NCBI GenBank assembly: GCA_963711595.1
Contig: CAVQER010000007.1
Location: 496,001 to 560,000 of the forward strand
Direction of reading: 5' to 3'
Length of the DNA stretch: 64,000 nucleotides
From: JAUSIF01 sp963711595
GTDB taxonomy: Bacteria > Pseudomonadota > Alphaproteobacteria > Rhizobiales > Xanthobacteraceae
Below, piece after piece: positions 26,532 through 35,012 of the stretch; position 1 is the stretch's first letter, and each line of letters opens with the position of its first letter. The position numbers and the translations under genes were made by a program. A model generated the notes under the pieces. That model made no database searches. It saw only the letters and a program-made list of their open reading frames with translations, and had not been told where the DNA came from.

Positions 26532-27983
26532 TCACCAGTTAACCGAAATGTACTGGGTCTCGAGGAACTCCTTCAGGCCCTCGTGTGCGCCCTCGCGGCC
26601 GATGCCCGACTGCTTCATGCCGCCGAACGGCGCCGCGGGGTCGGAAACGATCCCGCGGTTCAGGCCGATCATGCCGAAGTCGAGCTTCTCGGACACGCGT
26701 AGGCCGCGCTTGAGGTCGCCGGTGTAGAGATAGGCGACGAGGCCATATTGGGTGTCGTTCGCGCGCTTGATGACTTCGTCCTCGGTCTTGAACGTCTGGA
26801 TCGAGGCCACGGGACCGAAGATCTCCTCGTGCAGCATTTCGACGCCATCCGGCACGTTGGTGAGGACGGTGGCGGGATAAAAGTATCCTGGCCCGTTGGG
26901 CGCCTTGCCGCCGACGAGAATCTTCGCGCCTTTCTTCACGGCGTCGTCGACGAGATGAATCACCTTGTCCCGCCCCTCGGCGTTGACAAGGGGTCCGAGA
27001 GTCACGCCCTCGTCGAGGCCGTTGCCCATCTTGAGCCCGGCCATCTTGTCCTTGAGCTTCGCGGCAAACGCGTCGTGCACCTTCTCCTGCACGTAGAAGC
27101 GGTTCGCCGCGGTGCAGGCCTCGCCCATGTTGCGCATCTTCGCGACCATGGCGCCGTCGATCGCCGCATCGATGTCGGCGTCCTCGAAGACGATGAAGGG
27201 CGCATTGCCGCCCAGCTCCATCGCAGGATTAACGACGTTGTCCGCCGCCGCGTGCAGCAGTTTGCGGCCGACCTCGGTCGAACCCGTGAAGGAAACCACC
27301 CGCACGCGGGGATCGTGGAGCATCGCATCCACGACCTTGCCCGAGCGGCGCGAGGGCAGCACGTTGACGACGCCGGCAGGCACTCCCGCTTCTTCCAGGA
27401 TCGGCATGAGCGCGAGCATCGTGAGCGGAGTCTCGGATGCGGGCTTCAGCACGACCGTGCAGCCCGCGGCGAGCGCCGGGCCGATCTTGCGCGTCGCCAT
27501 GGCGGCAGGAAAATTCCACGGCGTCACCAGCACGGCGATCCCGGCGGGCTTATGATGAACGAGAATGCGCGCGCCAGAAGATGGCGCCATACGCATGTCG
27601 CCGGTATTGCGAACGCCTTCCTCGGAGAACCAGCGGAAGAATTCGGCGGAATACGCGACTTCGGCGCGTGAATCCGGCAGCGCCTTGCCGTTCTCGATCG
27701 TGATCAGCTTCGCCAGGCGCTCCTGGTCGCGCATGATTAGCTCGAACGCCTTGCGCAGGATCTCGCCCCGCTCGCGCGGTTTCTTTGCCGCCCAACCCTC
27801 GAACGCGCCGGCGGCGGCGTCGACCGCGGCCTTGGCGTCATCGACGCTCGCGCTCGCGACCGAGGCTACCGAGCGCTCGGTCGCGGGATCGGTTACATCG
27901 AAACGCTCATTGTCAGAGGATTTGCGCCACTTCCCGCCGATCCAAAGGTCGGTTGGGACGTTCGCGAGCAGGTTTTCGTACAT
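26532..27983 (-). CDS. gabD: NAD(P)-dependent succinate-semialdehyde dehydrogenase-like aldehyde dehydrogenase
   Basis: 483 aa from ATG 27983. ATGs occur at 27983 and 27989; the GAGG ribosome site fits only 27983 with normal spacing, and the length then equals E. coli GabD. Landmarks: TPWNFPAAM near residue 155, VSFTGSTEVGR near 232, general base Glu in MELGGNAPFIVF near 254, and catalytic Cys in GEACTAANRFYV near 287. It oxidises a semialdehyde or aldehyde to the acid in the cytoplasm. It sits between E1-beta and E2 genes, so acetaldehyde from acetoin cleavage is one possible substrate; succinate semialdehyde is the family default. Confidence 0.88.
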   Translation of the reverse strand: MYENLLANVPTDLWIGGKWRKSSDNERFDVTDPATERSVASVASASVDDAKAAVDAAAGAFEGWAAKKPRERGEILRKAFELIMRDQERLAKLITIENGKALPDSRAEVAYSAEFFRWFSEEGVRNTGDMRMAPSSGARILVHHKPAGIAVLVTPWNFPAAMATRKIGPALAAGCTVVLKPASETPLTMLALMPILEEAGVPAGVVNVLPSRRSGKVVDAMLHDPRVRVVSFTGSTEVGRKLLHAAADNVVNPAMELGGNAPFIVFEDADIDAAIDGAMVAKMRNMGEACTAANRFYVQEKVHDAFAAKLKDKMAGLKMGNGLDEGVTLGPLVNAEGRDKVIHLVDDAVKKGAKILVGGKAPNGPGYFYPATVLTNVPDGVEMLHEEIFGPVASIQTFKTEDEVIKRANDTQYGLVAYLYTGDLKRGLRVSEKLDFGMIGLNRGIVSDPAAPFGGMKQSGIGREGAHEGLKEFLETQYISVNW

Positions 27984-28004
27984 GGGCATACCTCTTTGCT
28001 TTGT

Positions 28005-28150
28005 CATGGCCGGGCTTGTCCCGGCCATCTCGCTTAGGTGGGCACGGCCTTGCCTTCCTGAGCGGGATCATCGGGACTCGGCGCCCCCGATCTCGGGTTT
28101 ATCCGAGATCGGTATTTTAAAGAGCCGAAGTCGGCAACAGCCGACTTGGG
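28005..28150. repeat. Composite intergenic palindromic element, three hairpins
   Basis: Three inverted repeats in the gap between the aldehyde dehydrogenase and E1-beta genes. First CATGGCCGGG/CCCGGCCAT (28005-28014, 28020-28028), whose plus-strand translation gives the MAGLVPAI phrase common as a spurious peptide in Bradyrhizobium-type genomes. Second a perfect 10-bp CCGATCTCGG/CCGAGATCGG (28087-28096, 28103-28112). Third a perfect 8-bp AAGTCGGC/GCCGACTT (28128-28135, 28140-28147). There is no coding evidence. The second and third may also attenuate transcription leaving E1-beta. Confidence 0.6.
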
Positions 28151-28177
28151 TGCCGGCCCGGTGATGACAGACTAAAT

Positions 28178-29158
28178 CTAGCTTCCCAGCGACTTGCGTA
28201 CGCGGTCAACAATGCGTTCGACCGAGGGGAGGGCCGCGTCCTCGAGGATATCGGCGCAGGGCAACGGAATGTGCGGCGTCGTGATGCGGACGGGCGGCCC
28301 GTCTAGATCATAGAAGGCTTCATCGGCCACGATCGACACGATCTCCGCGCCCCAGCCGCACAAGCGCGGGTTTTCCTCGACCGTAAACAGACGGTGCGTT
28401 CGCGCGACCGAGCCGAGAATGGTCTGGGTGTCGAGCGGAACGAGCGAACGGACGTCGATGACTTCGCAGTCGATGCCGTGCTCGGCCTTCAGTTTCTCCG
28501 CCGCCGCGAGCGCGCGCGGAACCATGAGCGCGAGCCCAAGGATGGTCGCGTCCTTACCGGGCCGCAGCACGCTTGCGGTGCCGAGCGTGTCGACGATCTC
28601 GCCGTCGGGCACGTCGCCCTTCATCGGATAGAGCGATTTGTGCTCGAGGAAGATCACCGGGTCCGGATCGCGGACGGCGGCGGCCAACAGACCGATCACG
28701 TCGCGCGGGGAGGAAGGGGCGACGACCTTGAGGCCTGGAATCATCATGCACCAATTCTCGACGCTCTGGCTGTGCTGCGCGCCAAAGCGCGAACCCGCAC
28801 CGTTGCCGGTGCGCACGACCAGCGGGCACTTGGTTTGTCCGTTCGACATGTAGCGGCTCTTCGGAAATTCGTTCGCGATGTAGTCGAAACAGACCGCGAA
28901 GAAGTCCGAGAACATGATCTCGGCGATCGGCTTCAGGCCGGTCATGGCCGCGCCCATGGCGGCGCCGAGGATGGCCTGCTCGGAGATCGGCGTGTCGCGC
29001 ACACGGATCGGGCCGAACTGCTCGATCAGGCCGACGGTCGTCTTGAACACGCCGCCCGCCTTGCCGACGTCCTCGCCGATGAAGACGACGTCCTCGTCGC
29101 GCTCCATTTCCTGGGCGATGCCGCGTGCGACGGCGTCGCGGTAAGTCAGTTCCGCCAT
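28178..29158 (-). CDS. E1 beta subunit, pyruvate/acetoin dehydrogenase-like (thiamine-pyrophosphate-dependent)
   Basis: 326 aa. Transketolase pyrimidine-binding domain: MAELTYRDAVARGI at the start, VFIGEDVGKAGGVFK with the Glu that activates TPP, and SEQAILGAAMGAAMTG near residue 60; C-terminal domain with EVIDVRSLVPLD near 225. It pairs with E1-alpha to decarboxylate a 2-keto acid or cleave acetoin. Its start lies inside the end of the E1-alpha gene (13-base overlap), and its GGAGG ribosome site is in that coding sequence, so the subunits are made in step. Sequence style is closer to AcoB than to the essential PdhB, but no AcoR or AcoX is present. Confidence 0.9.
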   Translation of the reverse strand: MAELTYRDAVARGIAQEMERDEDVVFIGEDVGKAGGVFKTTVGLIEQFGPIRVRDTPISEQAILGAAMGAAMTGLKPIAEIMFSDFFAVCFDYIANEFPKSRYMSNGQTKCPLVVRTGNGAGSRFGAQHSQSVENWCMMIPGLKVVAPSSPRDVIGLLAAAVRDPDPVIFLEHKSLYPMKGDVPDGEIVDTLGTASVLRPGKDATILGLALMVPRALAAAEKLKAEHGIDCEVIDVRSLVPLDTQTILGSVARTHRLFTVEENPRLCGWGAEIVSIVADEAFYDLDGPPVRITTPHIPLPCADILEDAALPSVERIVDRVRKSLGS

Positions 29159-30159
29159 GCCCAGCCTCCATCAGCGTAAACGTCGGTCGTCAGAATATCG
29201 AGCGGCGGCGGCGGTGCAGCCTTGCACTTGTCCGTCGCCTGGTCGACTTCCTGCCGCACTTCGGTGTCGATCTTGTCGATCTCCGCTTCCTCGATGCCGA
29301 ATTGCAGCAGGCGTTCGCGATAGATCTTGATCGGGTCGCGTGCCTTCCATTTCTCAAGCTCGCCTTCGGGCCGGTACTTCGCCGGATCGGCACGCGAGTG
29401 ACCGCTGTAGCGATACGTCTTGCATTCGATCAGCGACGGACCGCCGCCCGCGCGCGCCTTGTCATAGGCCGTTCGCGCCGCACGATAGACCTCGTCCGCG
29501 TCCTGGCCGTCGACGATGATCGACTCGAGGCCATAGGCGGCCGCGCGGCCCGCGGCCGGGTGCTCGACCGCGGTCACCTCGCTGATCGGCGTGTACTCCA
29601 TGTAGAGATTGTTCTCGCAGACGAAGACGACCGGCAGCTTCCAAACCGCCGCGAAATTTAGTGCCTCGTGGAAGGCGCCGATGTTGGTAGTGCCGTCGCC
29701 GAAGAAGCAGACAGAGACGTCCTTGTGTCCCTTGTACTGCGCGCGCCAGGCGGCGCCGCATGCGATCGGCAGGTGCGCGCCGATGATCGCGTAGGAGCCC
29801 ATCACGCCGTGCTCTTCCGACGTGAGATGCATCGAGCCACCCTTGCCGCGCATCAGGCCGTTATCGCGCTGCATGAGCTCGCCCAGCACCTTTTCGATCG
29901 ATACGCCGCGCGCAAGCGTGTGCGCATGGCCGCGGTAGGTGCAGAAGCTAAGATCGCCCGGTTGCATCGCGACGGCGAAGCCGGCGGCGACCGCCTCCTG
30001 ACCGAGGGACAAATGGCTCGTTCCCTTGACGAGATTCTGCAGGAACAGGTCGAAGGCGCGCTGCTCGGCTTCCCGGATCACGACCTGGGTGCGGTACATC
30101 TGAAGCCGCGTTTCCTCGCCGATATCGTCGTTCGGCACGCGGGCAGGTTTCCTCGCCAT
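29146..30159 (-). CDS. E1 alpha subunit, pyruvate/acetoin dehydrogenase-like
   Basis: 337 aa from ATG 30159, with AGAGG upstream; an open frame continues far further but crosses the next gene. TPP-binding motif GDGTTNIGAFHEALNFAA near residue 164, substrate loop TYRGHAHTLARG near 81, and phosphorylation-loop-like RYSGHSRADPAKYR near 268. Forms the alpha2-beta2 thiamine enzyme with the overlapping E1-beta gene. The 149-base upstream gap holds the probable operon promoter; a sequence there that looks like a sigma-54 site has wrong spacing. Confidence 0.9.
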   Translation of the reverse strand: MARKPARVPNDDIGEETRLQMYRTQVVIREAEQRAFDLFLQNLVKGTSHLSLGQEAVAAGFAVAMQPGDLSFCTYRGHAHTLARGVSIEKVLGELMQRDNGLMRGKGGSMHLTSEEHGVMGSYAIIGAHLPIACGAAWRAQYKGHKDVSVCFFGDGTTNIGAFHEALNFAAVWKLPVVFVCENNLYMEYTPISEVTAVEHPAAGRAAAYGLESIIVDGQDADEVYRAARTAYDKARAGGGPSLIECKTYRYSGHSRADPAKYRPEGELEKWKARDPIKIYRERLLQFGIEEAEIDKIDTEVRQEVDQATDKCKAAPPPPLDILTTDVYADGGWAWRN

Positions 30160-30308
30160 TACTCGACCTCTTTCGGATTTTTGAACCGGCTGGGCGGGCC
30201 GGGTTGATCGATCCGCCCGCAAAGTAGCGCCTGTTATCGTGTAGTGGCAACGTCTTGGCGCAGCGGGGCCGTGCCAGTTCATACGGTGGGACAGCCCACG
30301 GAGCCGGA

Positions 30309-31229
30309 TCAAACCAGCCCTTTCACCTTGCGTTCGCGATAGAGCAGGTAGAGGCCGGAAGCGGTGACAATGGCGGCCCCCGCCAAAGTGAAGCCGTTGG
30401 GCAGATCGCCGAAGACGAGGAAACCGCCGGCCACGTACCAGATCAGTTGCGTGTAAATGTAGGGGGCAAGCACAGGCGCCGGCGCGTAGCGGTGCGCAAC
30501 GATCAGGAACAAGTGGCCGATCCAGCCGAACGCGCCGACCGCGATCATTCCCACGATCACAAGCGGCTCGGTCGGCGTCACCCAGACTGCGGGAAGCGGC
30601 ACCGAGGCAGCGAGAAAGCCGACGAGAGCCGTGTAGAACGCGGTGGTGCCCGTGGTGTCCTGCCCGGCGAGAAACCGCGTCATGATGTTGTAGAGCGCGT
30701 AACAGATCATGCTGATCAGGGAGAAGATCGCCGCTGGATGAATGCCTCCGAAACCCGGGCGCGTGACCAGCAACACGCCGCAGAATCCGACGATGATCGC
30801 GAGCCAGCGGCGCCAGTGAATCCACTCGCCAAGCAGGGGGCCGGCGAGCAGCGCGATGATAAATGGCGTCGTGAACGAGATGGTCGCGGTCTGATCGAGC
30901 TGCAGGTAACGAAGTGCCACGAAGTTGCAGGCTGTTGAGGCGAAGAGGAGCGCCGAACGGCCGATCTGCAGCCATGGTCGCTGCGTCTTCATCAATCCGG
31001 GCATCGTCCACGGATTGACGACAAGTAGCGAGATAACGAAATGGCTCGCGTAACGCGCCCACACAACCTCGAGAATCGGTAGCGATCCGGTCAGCCACTT
31101 CGCGGTGGTGTCGAGACACGCAAAGAAGAACAGAGCGGCACACATCAAGCCGATGCCGAGCAAGCGCGCGCGAACGTCGTCCGCGGCCGGAAGCAGGTCC
31201 AGCGGCTCGTTGAAGATTTTCTGGAACAT
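30309..31229 (-). CDS. DMT-superfamily EamA transporter
   Basis: 306 aa, ten predicted transmembrane helices in two five-helix EamA repeats (second repeat starts near residue 165). Contains VVWARYASHFVIS and TPFIIALLAGPLLGEW segments typical of drug/metabolite exporters. Start overlaps the preceding ABC permease stop by one base, so it is the last gene of the NMT1-type ABC operon. It may export a product or by-product of the imported compound; nothing in the sequence identifies the substrate. Confidence 0.88.
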   Translation of the reverse strand: MFQKIFNEPLDLLPAADDVRARLLGIGLMCAALFFFACLDTTAKWLTGSLPILEVVWARYASHFVISLLVVNPWTMPGLMKTQRPWLQIGRSALLFASTACNFVALRYLQLDQTATISFTTPFIIALLAGPLLGEWIHWRRWLAIIVGFCGVLLVTRPGFGGIHPAAIFSLISMICYALYNIMTRFLAGQDTTGTTAFYTALVGFLAASVPLPAVWVTPTEPLVIVGMIAVGAFGWIGHLFLIVAHRYAPAPVLAPYIYTQLIWYVAGGFLVFGDLPNGFTLAGAAIVTASGLYLLYRERKVKGLV

Positions 31230-32041
31230 CAGCGTTCCCGTTCGACGGCGCTTTCATGCCAGCGCCGCAGAACGAGGTGCTGGATCACCGAGAGCACTGC
31301 AAAGATCGCAATGCCTGCCAGCGATATCAGCAGCAATGCGGCAAACATGCGCGGGATATTCAGGCGGTACCCGGACTCCACGATGCGGTAGGCGAGACCT
31401 GAGCCGCGGCCGCCAACACCGGCCGCGATCTCGGCGACGACTGCGCCGATCAACGCGAGCCCGCCCGCTATGCGCAGCCCGCCGAGAAAGTAGGGAAGTG
31501 CGGCGGGAATGCGGAGCAGGAACAACGTTTTCCACCGGCTTGCGCCATAGAGGGCGAACAAATCGCGCAGATTGTGATCGACGGAAGCGAGGCCGAGGAC
31601 GGTATTCGAAAGGATCGGGAAGAAAGCCACGATCCACGCGCATACCAGCACTGCGTTTTCTGGCTCGAGGTAGATGAGCAGGAGCGGCGCGATCGCGATG
31701 ATCGGCGTCACCTGCAAAATCACCGCGAAGGGAAACAGCGAGCGTTCCACGAGCCGTGAACTCGTAAACAGGATCGCGAGCCCAACTCCGCCGACGACCG
31801 CCCAAAAAAGGGCGAGCGCCGTGGTCTTCAGGGTCACGGCGAGCGAGGCCGAAAGGACGGGCCAGTCGGACACAAGCGTCTGCAAGATCAGAATCGGTCC
31901 CGGCAGGATGTAAGGCGGAACGGACCAGATTCGGACGATCGCCTCCCAGGCGAAGAGCGCAAGAAGCATCGTAATCGCCGGCAGCGAGTAGACCAGTGCC
32001 CGCTCCGCCGAGCGTCCGCCGTTCGTGGAGGCATCGCCCAT
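31229..32041 (-). CDS. ABC transporter permease, SsuC/TauC/ThiX type
   Basis: 270 aa from ATG 32041, overlapping the ATPase stop by one base (TGATG); an in-frame upstream ATG would bury half the ATPase gene. Six membrane helices and the EAA loop LFALYGASRWKTLFLLRIPAALPYF near residue 165. It forms the homodimeric channel of a nitrate/sulfonate/thiamine-precursor-class importer together with the ATPase at 32041-32820 and the binding protein at 32849-33862. Confidence 0.9.
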   Translation of the reverse strand: MGDASTNGGRSAERALVYSLPAITMLLALFAWEAIVRIWSVPPYILPGPILILQTLVSDWPVLSASLAVTLKTTALALFWAVVGGVGLAILFTSSRLVERSLFPFAVILQVTPIIAIAPLLLIYLEPENAVLVCAWIVAFFPILSNTVLGLASVDHNLRDLFALYGASRWKTLFLLRIPAALPYFLGGLRIAGGLALIGAVVAEIAAGVGGRGSGLAYRIVESGYRLNIPRMFAALLLISLAGIAIFAVLSVIQHLVLRRWHESAVERER

Positions 32042-32820
32042 CACGTTTGTCCCATGACGGCGGCGAGCGCGGCTGAGACTTCGCGGCACTGTTCGCCGTA
32101 CTCGGGCGAAGTGCGAAAGCGGCCGGCACGCGGCGCGGGGGCCGCTACGACGAATTCCTCGGCGACGCGGCCGGGTCTTGGCGTGAGCATCAAAATTCTC
32201 GTGGAGAGGTACACCGACTCGAACACGGAGTGCGTGACGAACACAACCGTGCAGTCGAGTCGGCGCCAAAGTTCGAGCAAATCGTCGTTCAACTTGAAGC
32301 GTGTGATTTCGTCGAGCGCGGCGAACGGCTCGTCCATCAACAGGAGTTGCGGCCGCGTGACGAGGGCGCGCGCGATCGATACGCGCATCTTCATGCCGCC
32401 GGACAGTTCGCGCGGATAGGCGTCGCGGAATTCTTCGAGGCCGACCAAGGCGAGCGCATCGTCAACGCGGGACGTGGTTTCTCGCTCCGCGATGTCCTTG
32501 AGCCTCAAAGGCAGGCGCACGTTGTTCGCGACCGTCGCCCACGGCAGCAGCGTCGGTTCCTGAAACACGAAGCCGATTTCGCTGGCCGATGGTTCGCGCA
32601 AGATTTCGCCGCTGGTTGGCTCCATGAGGCCGGCAAGCAGGCGAAGGGCAGTGGATTTTCCGCAGCCCGAAGGTCCGAGCAGGCTCAGGAATTCGCCGCG
32701 CCTTACCGCAAAATCGAGACGGTCGAGCGCGAGTACGCCATTGGGGAATCGCTTGCCTATGCCGCGGAACGTGGCGAGCGGAGCGTTGCCGTTTTGCTGA
32801 AGGCGCGCGGCGGCGGACAT
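32041..32820 (-). CDS. ABC transporter ATP-binding protein, SsuB/TauB type
   Basis: 259 aa. Walker A GPSGCGKSTALR near residue 53, Q-loop IGFVFQEPTLLPWATVANN, signature LSGGMKMRVSIARAL near 141, Walker B LLLMDEPFAALD, and H-loop VFVTHSVFE. The LLPW variant after the Q-loop is typical of taurine/sulfonate/nitrate ATPases. Follows the binding-protein gene by 28 bases with only a weak ribosome site. Coupled to the permease by a one-base overlap. Confidence 0.92.
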   Translation of the reverse strand: MSAAARLQQNGNAPLATFRGIGKRFPNGVLALDRLDFAVRRGEFLSLLGPSGCGKSTALRLLAGLMEPTSGEILREPSASEIGFVFQEPTLLPWATVANNVRLPLRLKDIAERETTSRVDDALALVGLEEFRDAYPRELSGGMKMRVSIARALVTRPQLLLMDEPFAALDEITRFKLNDDLLELWRRLDCTVVFVTHSVFESVYLSTRILMLTPRPGRVAEEFVVAAPAPRAGRFRTSPEYGEQCREVSAALAAVMGQT

Positions 32821-32848
32821 GCCGCAGGATTATATACGCTGGCGGCCG

Positions 32849-33862
32849 CTAGTTCTTCGGCCGCAGTTCGAGGCCGACCTTTTTGCCGACAAAGCGCGTG
32901 TTGATTGCCTGGCGCCAGTCGACAGAAGCACTGACTACGCCCGCTTTCACCATCTTGTCGAAGAAGCTCTTCACCCGCGCCTCAGTCACGATACCTACGC
33001 CAAGCTTCAAAGAGTTGCCCGAGTCGACGATGCCGTGTTCGCGCATCTTGGCGACGGAAAACGCGATCAAGTCGTCGGTCATCTCCGGATTGTGCTTTTT
33101 GATCAGCTCGTTCGCTTTGCGATTGTCGCCGTAGATGTAGTTGTACCAACCGATGATCGAGGCATCAACGAAACGCTGCACGAGTGCAGGGTTCTTCTTC
33201 ACGAGATCGGTTCGCACTTCGATCGTTGTCGAGTATGTGTCGAAGCCCTGGTCCGCGAGAAGGAAGATCCTGGGTTTGAAGCCGCCCTGCTTCTCCACGA
33301 CGAACGGCTCGGAGGTAACGTAGCCCTGCATCGCGAGCTTCTTGTCGACGAGGAAGGGTTGCGGATTGAATGTGTACGGGCGCACCTGTTCTTCGCGGAA
33401 GCCGAATTGCGACTTCAGCCACTGGTAATACGTCGCGACACCCTCGGCGGAGACGAGGATGTTCAGATTCTTCAGGTCGGCGAATTTTTCGACGCCGGAG
33501 TCCGGGTGCACGAGCAGGACCTGGGGATCCTTCTGGAACATCGAGGCGACGACCACCGTCGGAATCTTGTTCGCCACGGCGTCGAACGCCTGCAGCAGGT
33601 TCGCGCCCATGTAGAAGTCGATCTTGCCGACGGCGAGCAGCAGGCGGTTGTTGATCTGCGGACCGCCCGGCACGATGGTGACCTCGAGGCCGTATTTCGC
33701 GTAGGTCCCGTCGGCAACGGCTTGATAGAAGCCGCCGTGCTCCGGCTCCGCGACCCAGTTCGTGCCGTAGGTGACCTTGTCAGCCGCGTGGAGCGGTTGG
33801 ACGAGCGTCGCGGCGAGCAGCGTCGCGAACGAAGTCATCAGGACGTAGCTGCGAATCATCAT
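32849..33862 (-). CDS. NMT1/THI5-like substrate-binding protein of ABC transporter
   Basis: 337 aa with a signal peptide (hydrophobic residues 5-22, PLHAADK cleavage). Opening KVTYGTNWVAEPEHGGFYQAVADG and GLEVTIVPGGPQINNRLLLAVGKIDF are the NMT1/THI5 pattern. AAAGG ribosome site before ATG 33862; the next codon is also ATG. First gene of a binding protein-ATPase-permease-EamA operon. Family ligands range from thiamine pyrimidine precursors to sulfonates, riboflavin and aromatic acids. I see no TPP riboswitch in the 221-base upstream gap, which weakens a thiamine role. Confidence 0.88.
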   Translation of the reverse strand: MMIRSYVLMTSFATLLAATLVQPLHAADKVTYGTNWVAEPEHGGFYQAVADGTYAKYGLEVTIVPGGPQINNRLLLAVGKIDFYMGANLLQAFDAVANKIPTVVVASMFQKDPQVLLVHPDSGVEKFADLKNLNILVSAEGVATYYQWLKSQFGFREEQVRPYTFNPQPFLVDKKLAMQGYVTSEPFVVEKQGGFKPRIFLLADQGFDTYSTTIEVRTDLVKKNPALVQRFVDASIIGWYNYIYGDNRKANELIKKHNPEMTDDLIAFSVAKMREHGIVDSGNSLKLGVGIVTEARVKSFFDKMVKAGVVSASVDWRQAINTRFVGKKVGLELRPKN

Positions 33863-34083
33863 TGACCTTTACTTGCCCGGCGGCCGATGTAGACAGCCGC
33901 CCCACCGCTGCAATCAGCATGCCGAACCGGTGGACTCAAGTGCATGCGCCGGCGCGGGCCTCGCCCGCATGAATGTTAATCACAACCGAATATTCCTGCC
34001 CACGCGCGGGGCAGGCGGGCTGTCCGGTGCCTTGCCGGCCCTATGGCGTGCTCCTAGGGTGCGGCACTTTTTGCGGGTACGAC

Positions 34084-34890
34084 ATGCTTCCCAAACGCCA
34101 ATGGATCGAAATGACGTGGGAGGATTTCCGCGCGGGCAATCCGGCGCGGTGGATTGCCGTGCTTCCAGTCGCGGCGATCGAGCAGCATGGCCCCCACCTT
34201 CCGCTTGGGAGCGACGGGATTATTGCCGAGGGCTATGTCGCCCGGGCGGTCAAGATGCTTCCCGATTCTTTGCCGGTGACGTTCCTGCCGGTCCAATGGG
34301 TCGGCAAATCCGACGAGCATCTCGCTTTCCCGGGAACGCTTACGCTTTCAACAGAGGCGGCGATTCGTTCGTGGACCGATCTCGGTGAGAGCGTGCATCG
34401 CGCGGGTGTTCGCAAGCTCGTCATGATCAGCTCACACGGCGGCAACAGCGCGGTCATGGAAATCGTCGCGCGCGATTTGCGGGTACGGCACAGCATGCTG
34501 GCGGTTACGGCCGCGTGGAGCCGTTTCGGCTATCCAGAAAAACTGTTCACGGACGTTGAACGGGCGCATGGAATCCACGGTGGAGCGATCGAGACGTCGC
34601 TTCTGCTTGCGCTGCAGCCGACTAGCGTGCGGAAGGACAAGCTTGCCGACTTCAAGCCGGAAACAGTCGCCATGGAGCGCGAGTTTGCGCGCCTGCGCGC
34701 CGACCGTCCTTCGGGATTCGGCTGGATGACGCAGGACCTCAACCCGGCGGGAGCGCTGGGTGACGCGAAGGCCGGCGCGAAGGAGAAGGGCGAAGCCGCC
34801 CTGGAGCACGGCGCACGCGCATTCGTCGAGCTCCTCGAGGACGTGAACCGCTTCGATCTGAAGCGGCTCAAGGACGGGCCGGTTTCCTAA
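34084..34890 (+). CDS. Creatininase-family amidohydrolase
   Basis: 268 aa from ATG 34084. Metal and active-site motifs: LPVAAIEQHGPHLPLGSD near residue 25 (Glu, His, Asp ligands), HLAFPGTLTLS near 79, ISSHGGN near 117 and the Glu of HGIHGGAIETSLLL near 164. Characterised relatives hydrolyse creatinine, formamidopyrimidines in flavin or F420 biosynthesis, or mycofactocin precursors. None of those pathways is in this window, so the substrate is unknown. Divergent from the NMT1-type ABC operon, making a role on its substrate conceivable. Confidence 0.88.
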   Translation: MLPKRQWIEMTWEDFRAGNPARWIAVLPVAAIEQHGPHLPLGSDGIIAEGYVARAVKMLPDSLPVTFLPVQWVGKSDEHLAFPGTLTLSTEAAIRSWTDLGESVHRAGVRKLVMISSHGGNSAVMEIVARDLRVRHSMLAVTAAWSRFGYPEKLFTDVERAHGIHGGAIETSLLLALQPTSVRKDKLADFKPETVAMEREFARLRADRPSGFGWMTQDLNPAGALGDAKAGAKEKGEAALEHGARAFVELLEDVNRFDLKRLKDGPVS

Positions 34891-34915
34891 AACCAGCGCC
34901 CATTTCGCGCTCCTT

Positions 34916-34955
34916 ACACATTGTTATTGAGCGGCACACATTGTTATTGAGCGGC
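34916..34955. repeat. Perfect tandem duplication of a 20-bp unit before the zinc operon
   Basis: ACACATTGTTATTGAGCGGC is present twice with no gap (34916-34935 and 34936-34955). Each unit holds ATTGTTAT, which resembles half of a Zur/Fur-type site. It lies 6 bases upstream of the putative Zur box, in an unusually AT-rich patch between the creatininase gene and the zinc ABC operon. Confidence 0.85.
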
Positions 34956-34960
34956 GCGGT

Positions 34961-34983
34961 ACAAATGATATAATGTAACTAAT
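34961..34983 (+). promoter_or_regulatory. Putative Zur operator / promoter of zinc ABC operon
   Basis: AAATGATATAATGTAAC at 34963-34979 agrees at 15 of 17 positions with AAATGTTATAATATAAC, the left part of the palindromic Zur-box type known from znuACB promoters. The inner 10 bases are palindromic at 8 positions. TATAAT at 34969-34974 could serve as a -10 element, so bound Zur would block it. Position just upstream of a zinc importer operon supports the call. The assignment is from pattern, not a scored search. Confidence 0.6.
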
Positions 34984-35012
34984 CGGGCAGGTGGCCCGCT
35001 GTTGTTACCGAA

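Noticed and set aside
30250..30290. Possible sigma-54 promoter upstream of the E1-alpha gene (TGGCACG followed by CGCTGC on the minus strand), which would fit acetoin operons controlled by AcoR.
   Set aside because: The GG and GC elements are one base too close, the -12 half is CGCTGC rather than TTGC, and no AcoR-type activator gene is in the window.
30160..31257. Upstream extension of the E1-alpha frame to 31257.
   Set aside because: The added 366 residues are the antisense-frame shadow of the EamA transporter, Arg/Pro/His-rich; E1-alpha has its own ATG and ribosome site at 30159.
33863..34083. Searched for a TPP riboswitch before the NMT1/THI5-like binding protein gene.
   Set aside because: The conserved CTGAGA and ACCTGATCTGG-type segments are absent on the minus strand.
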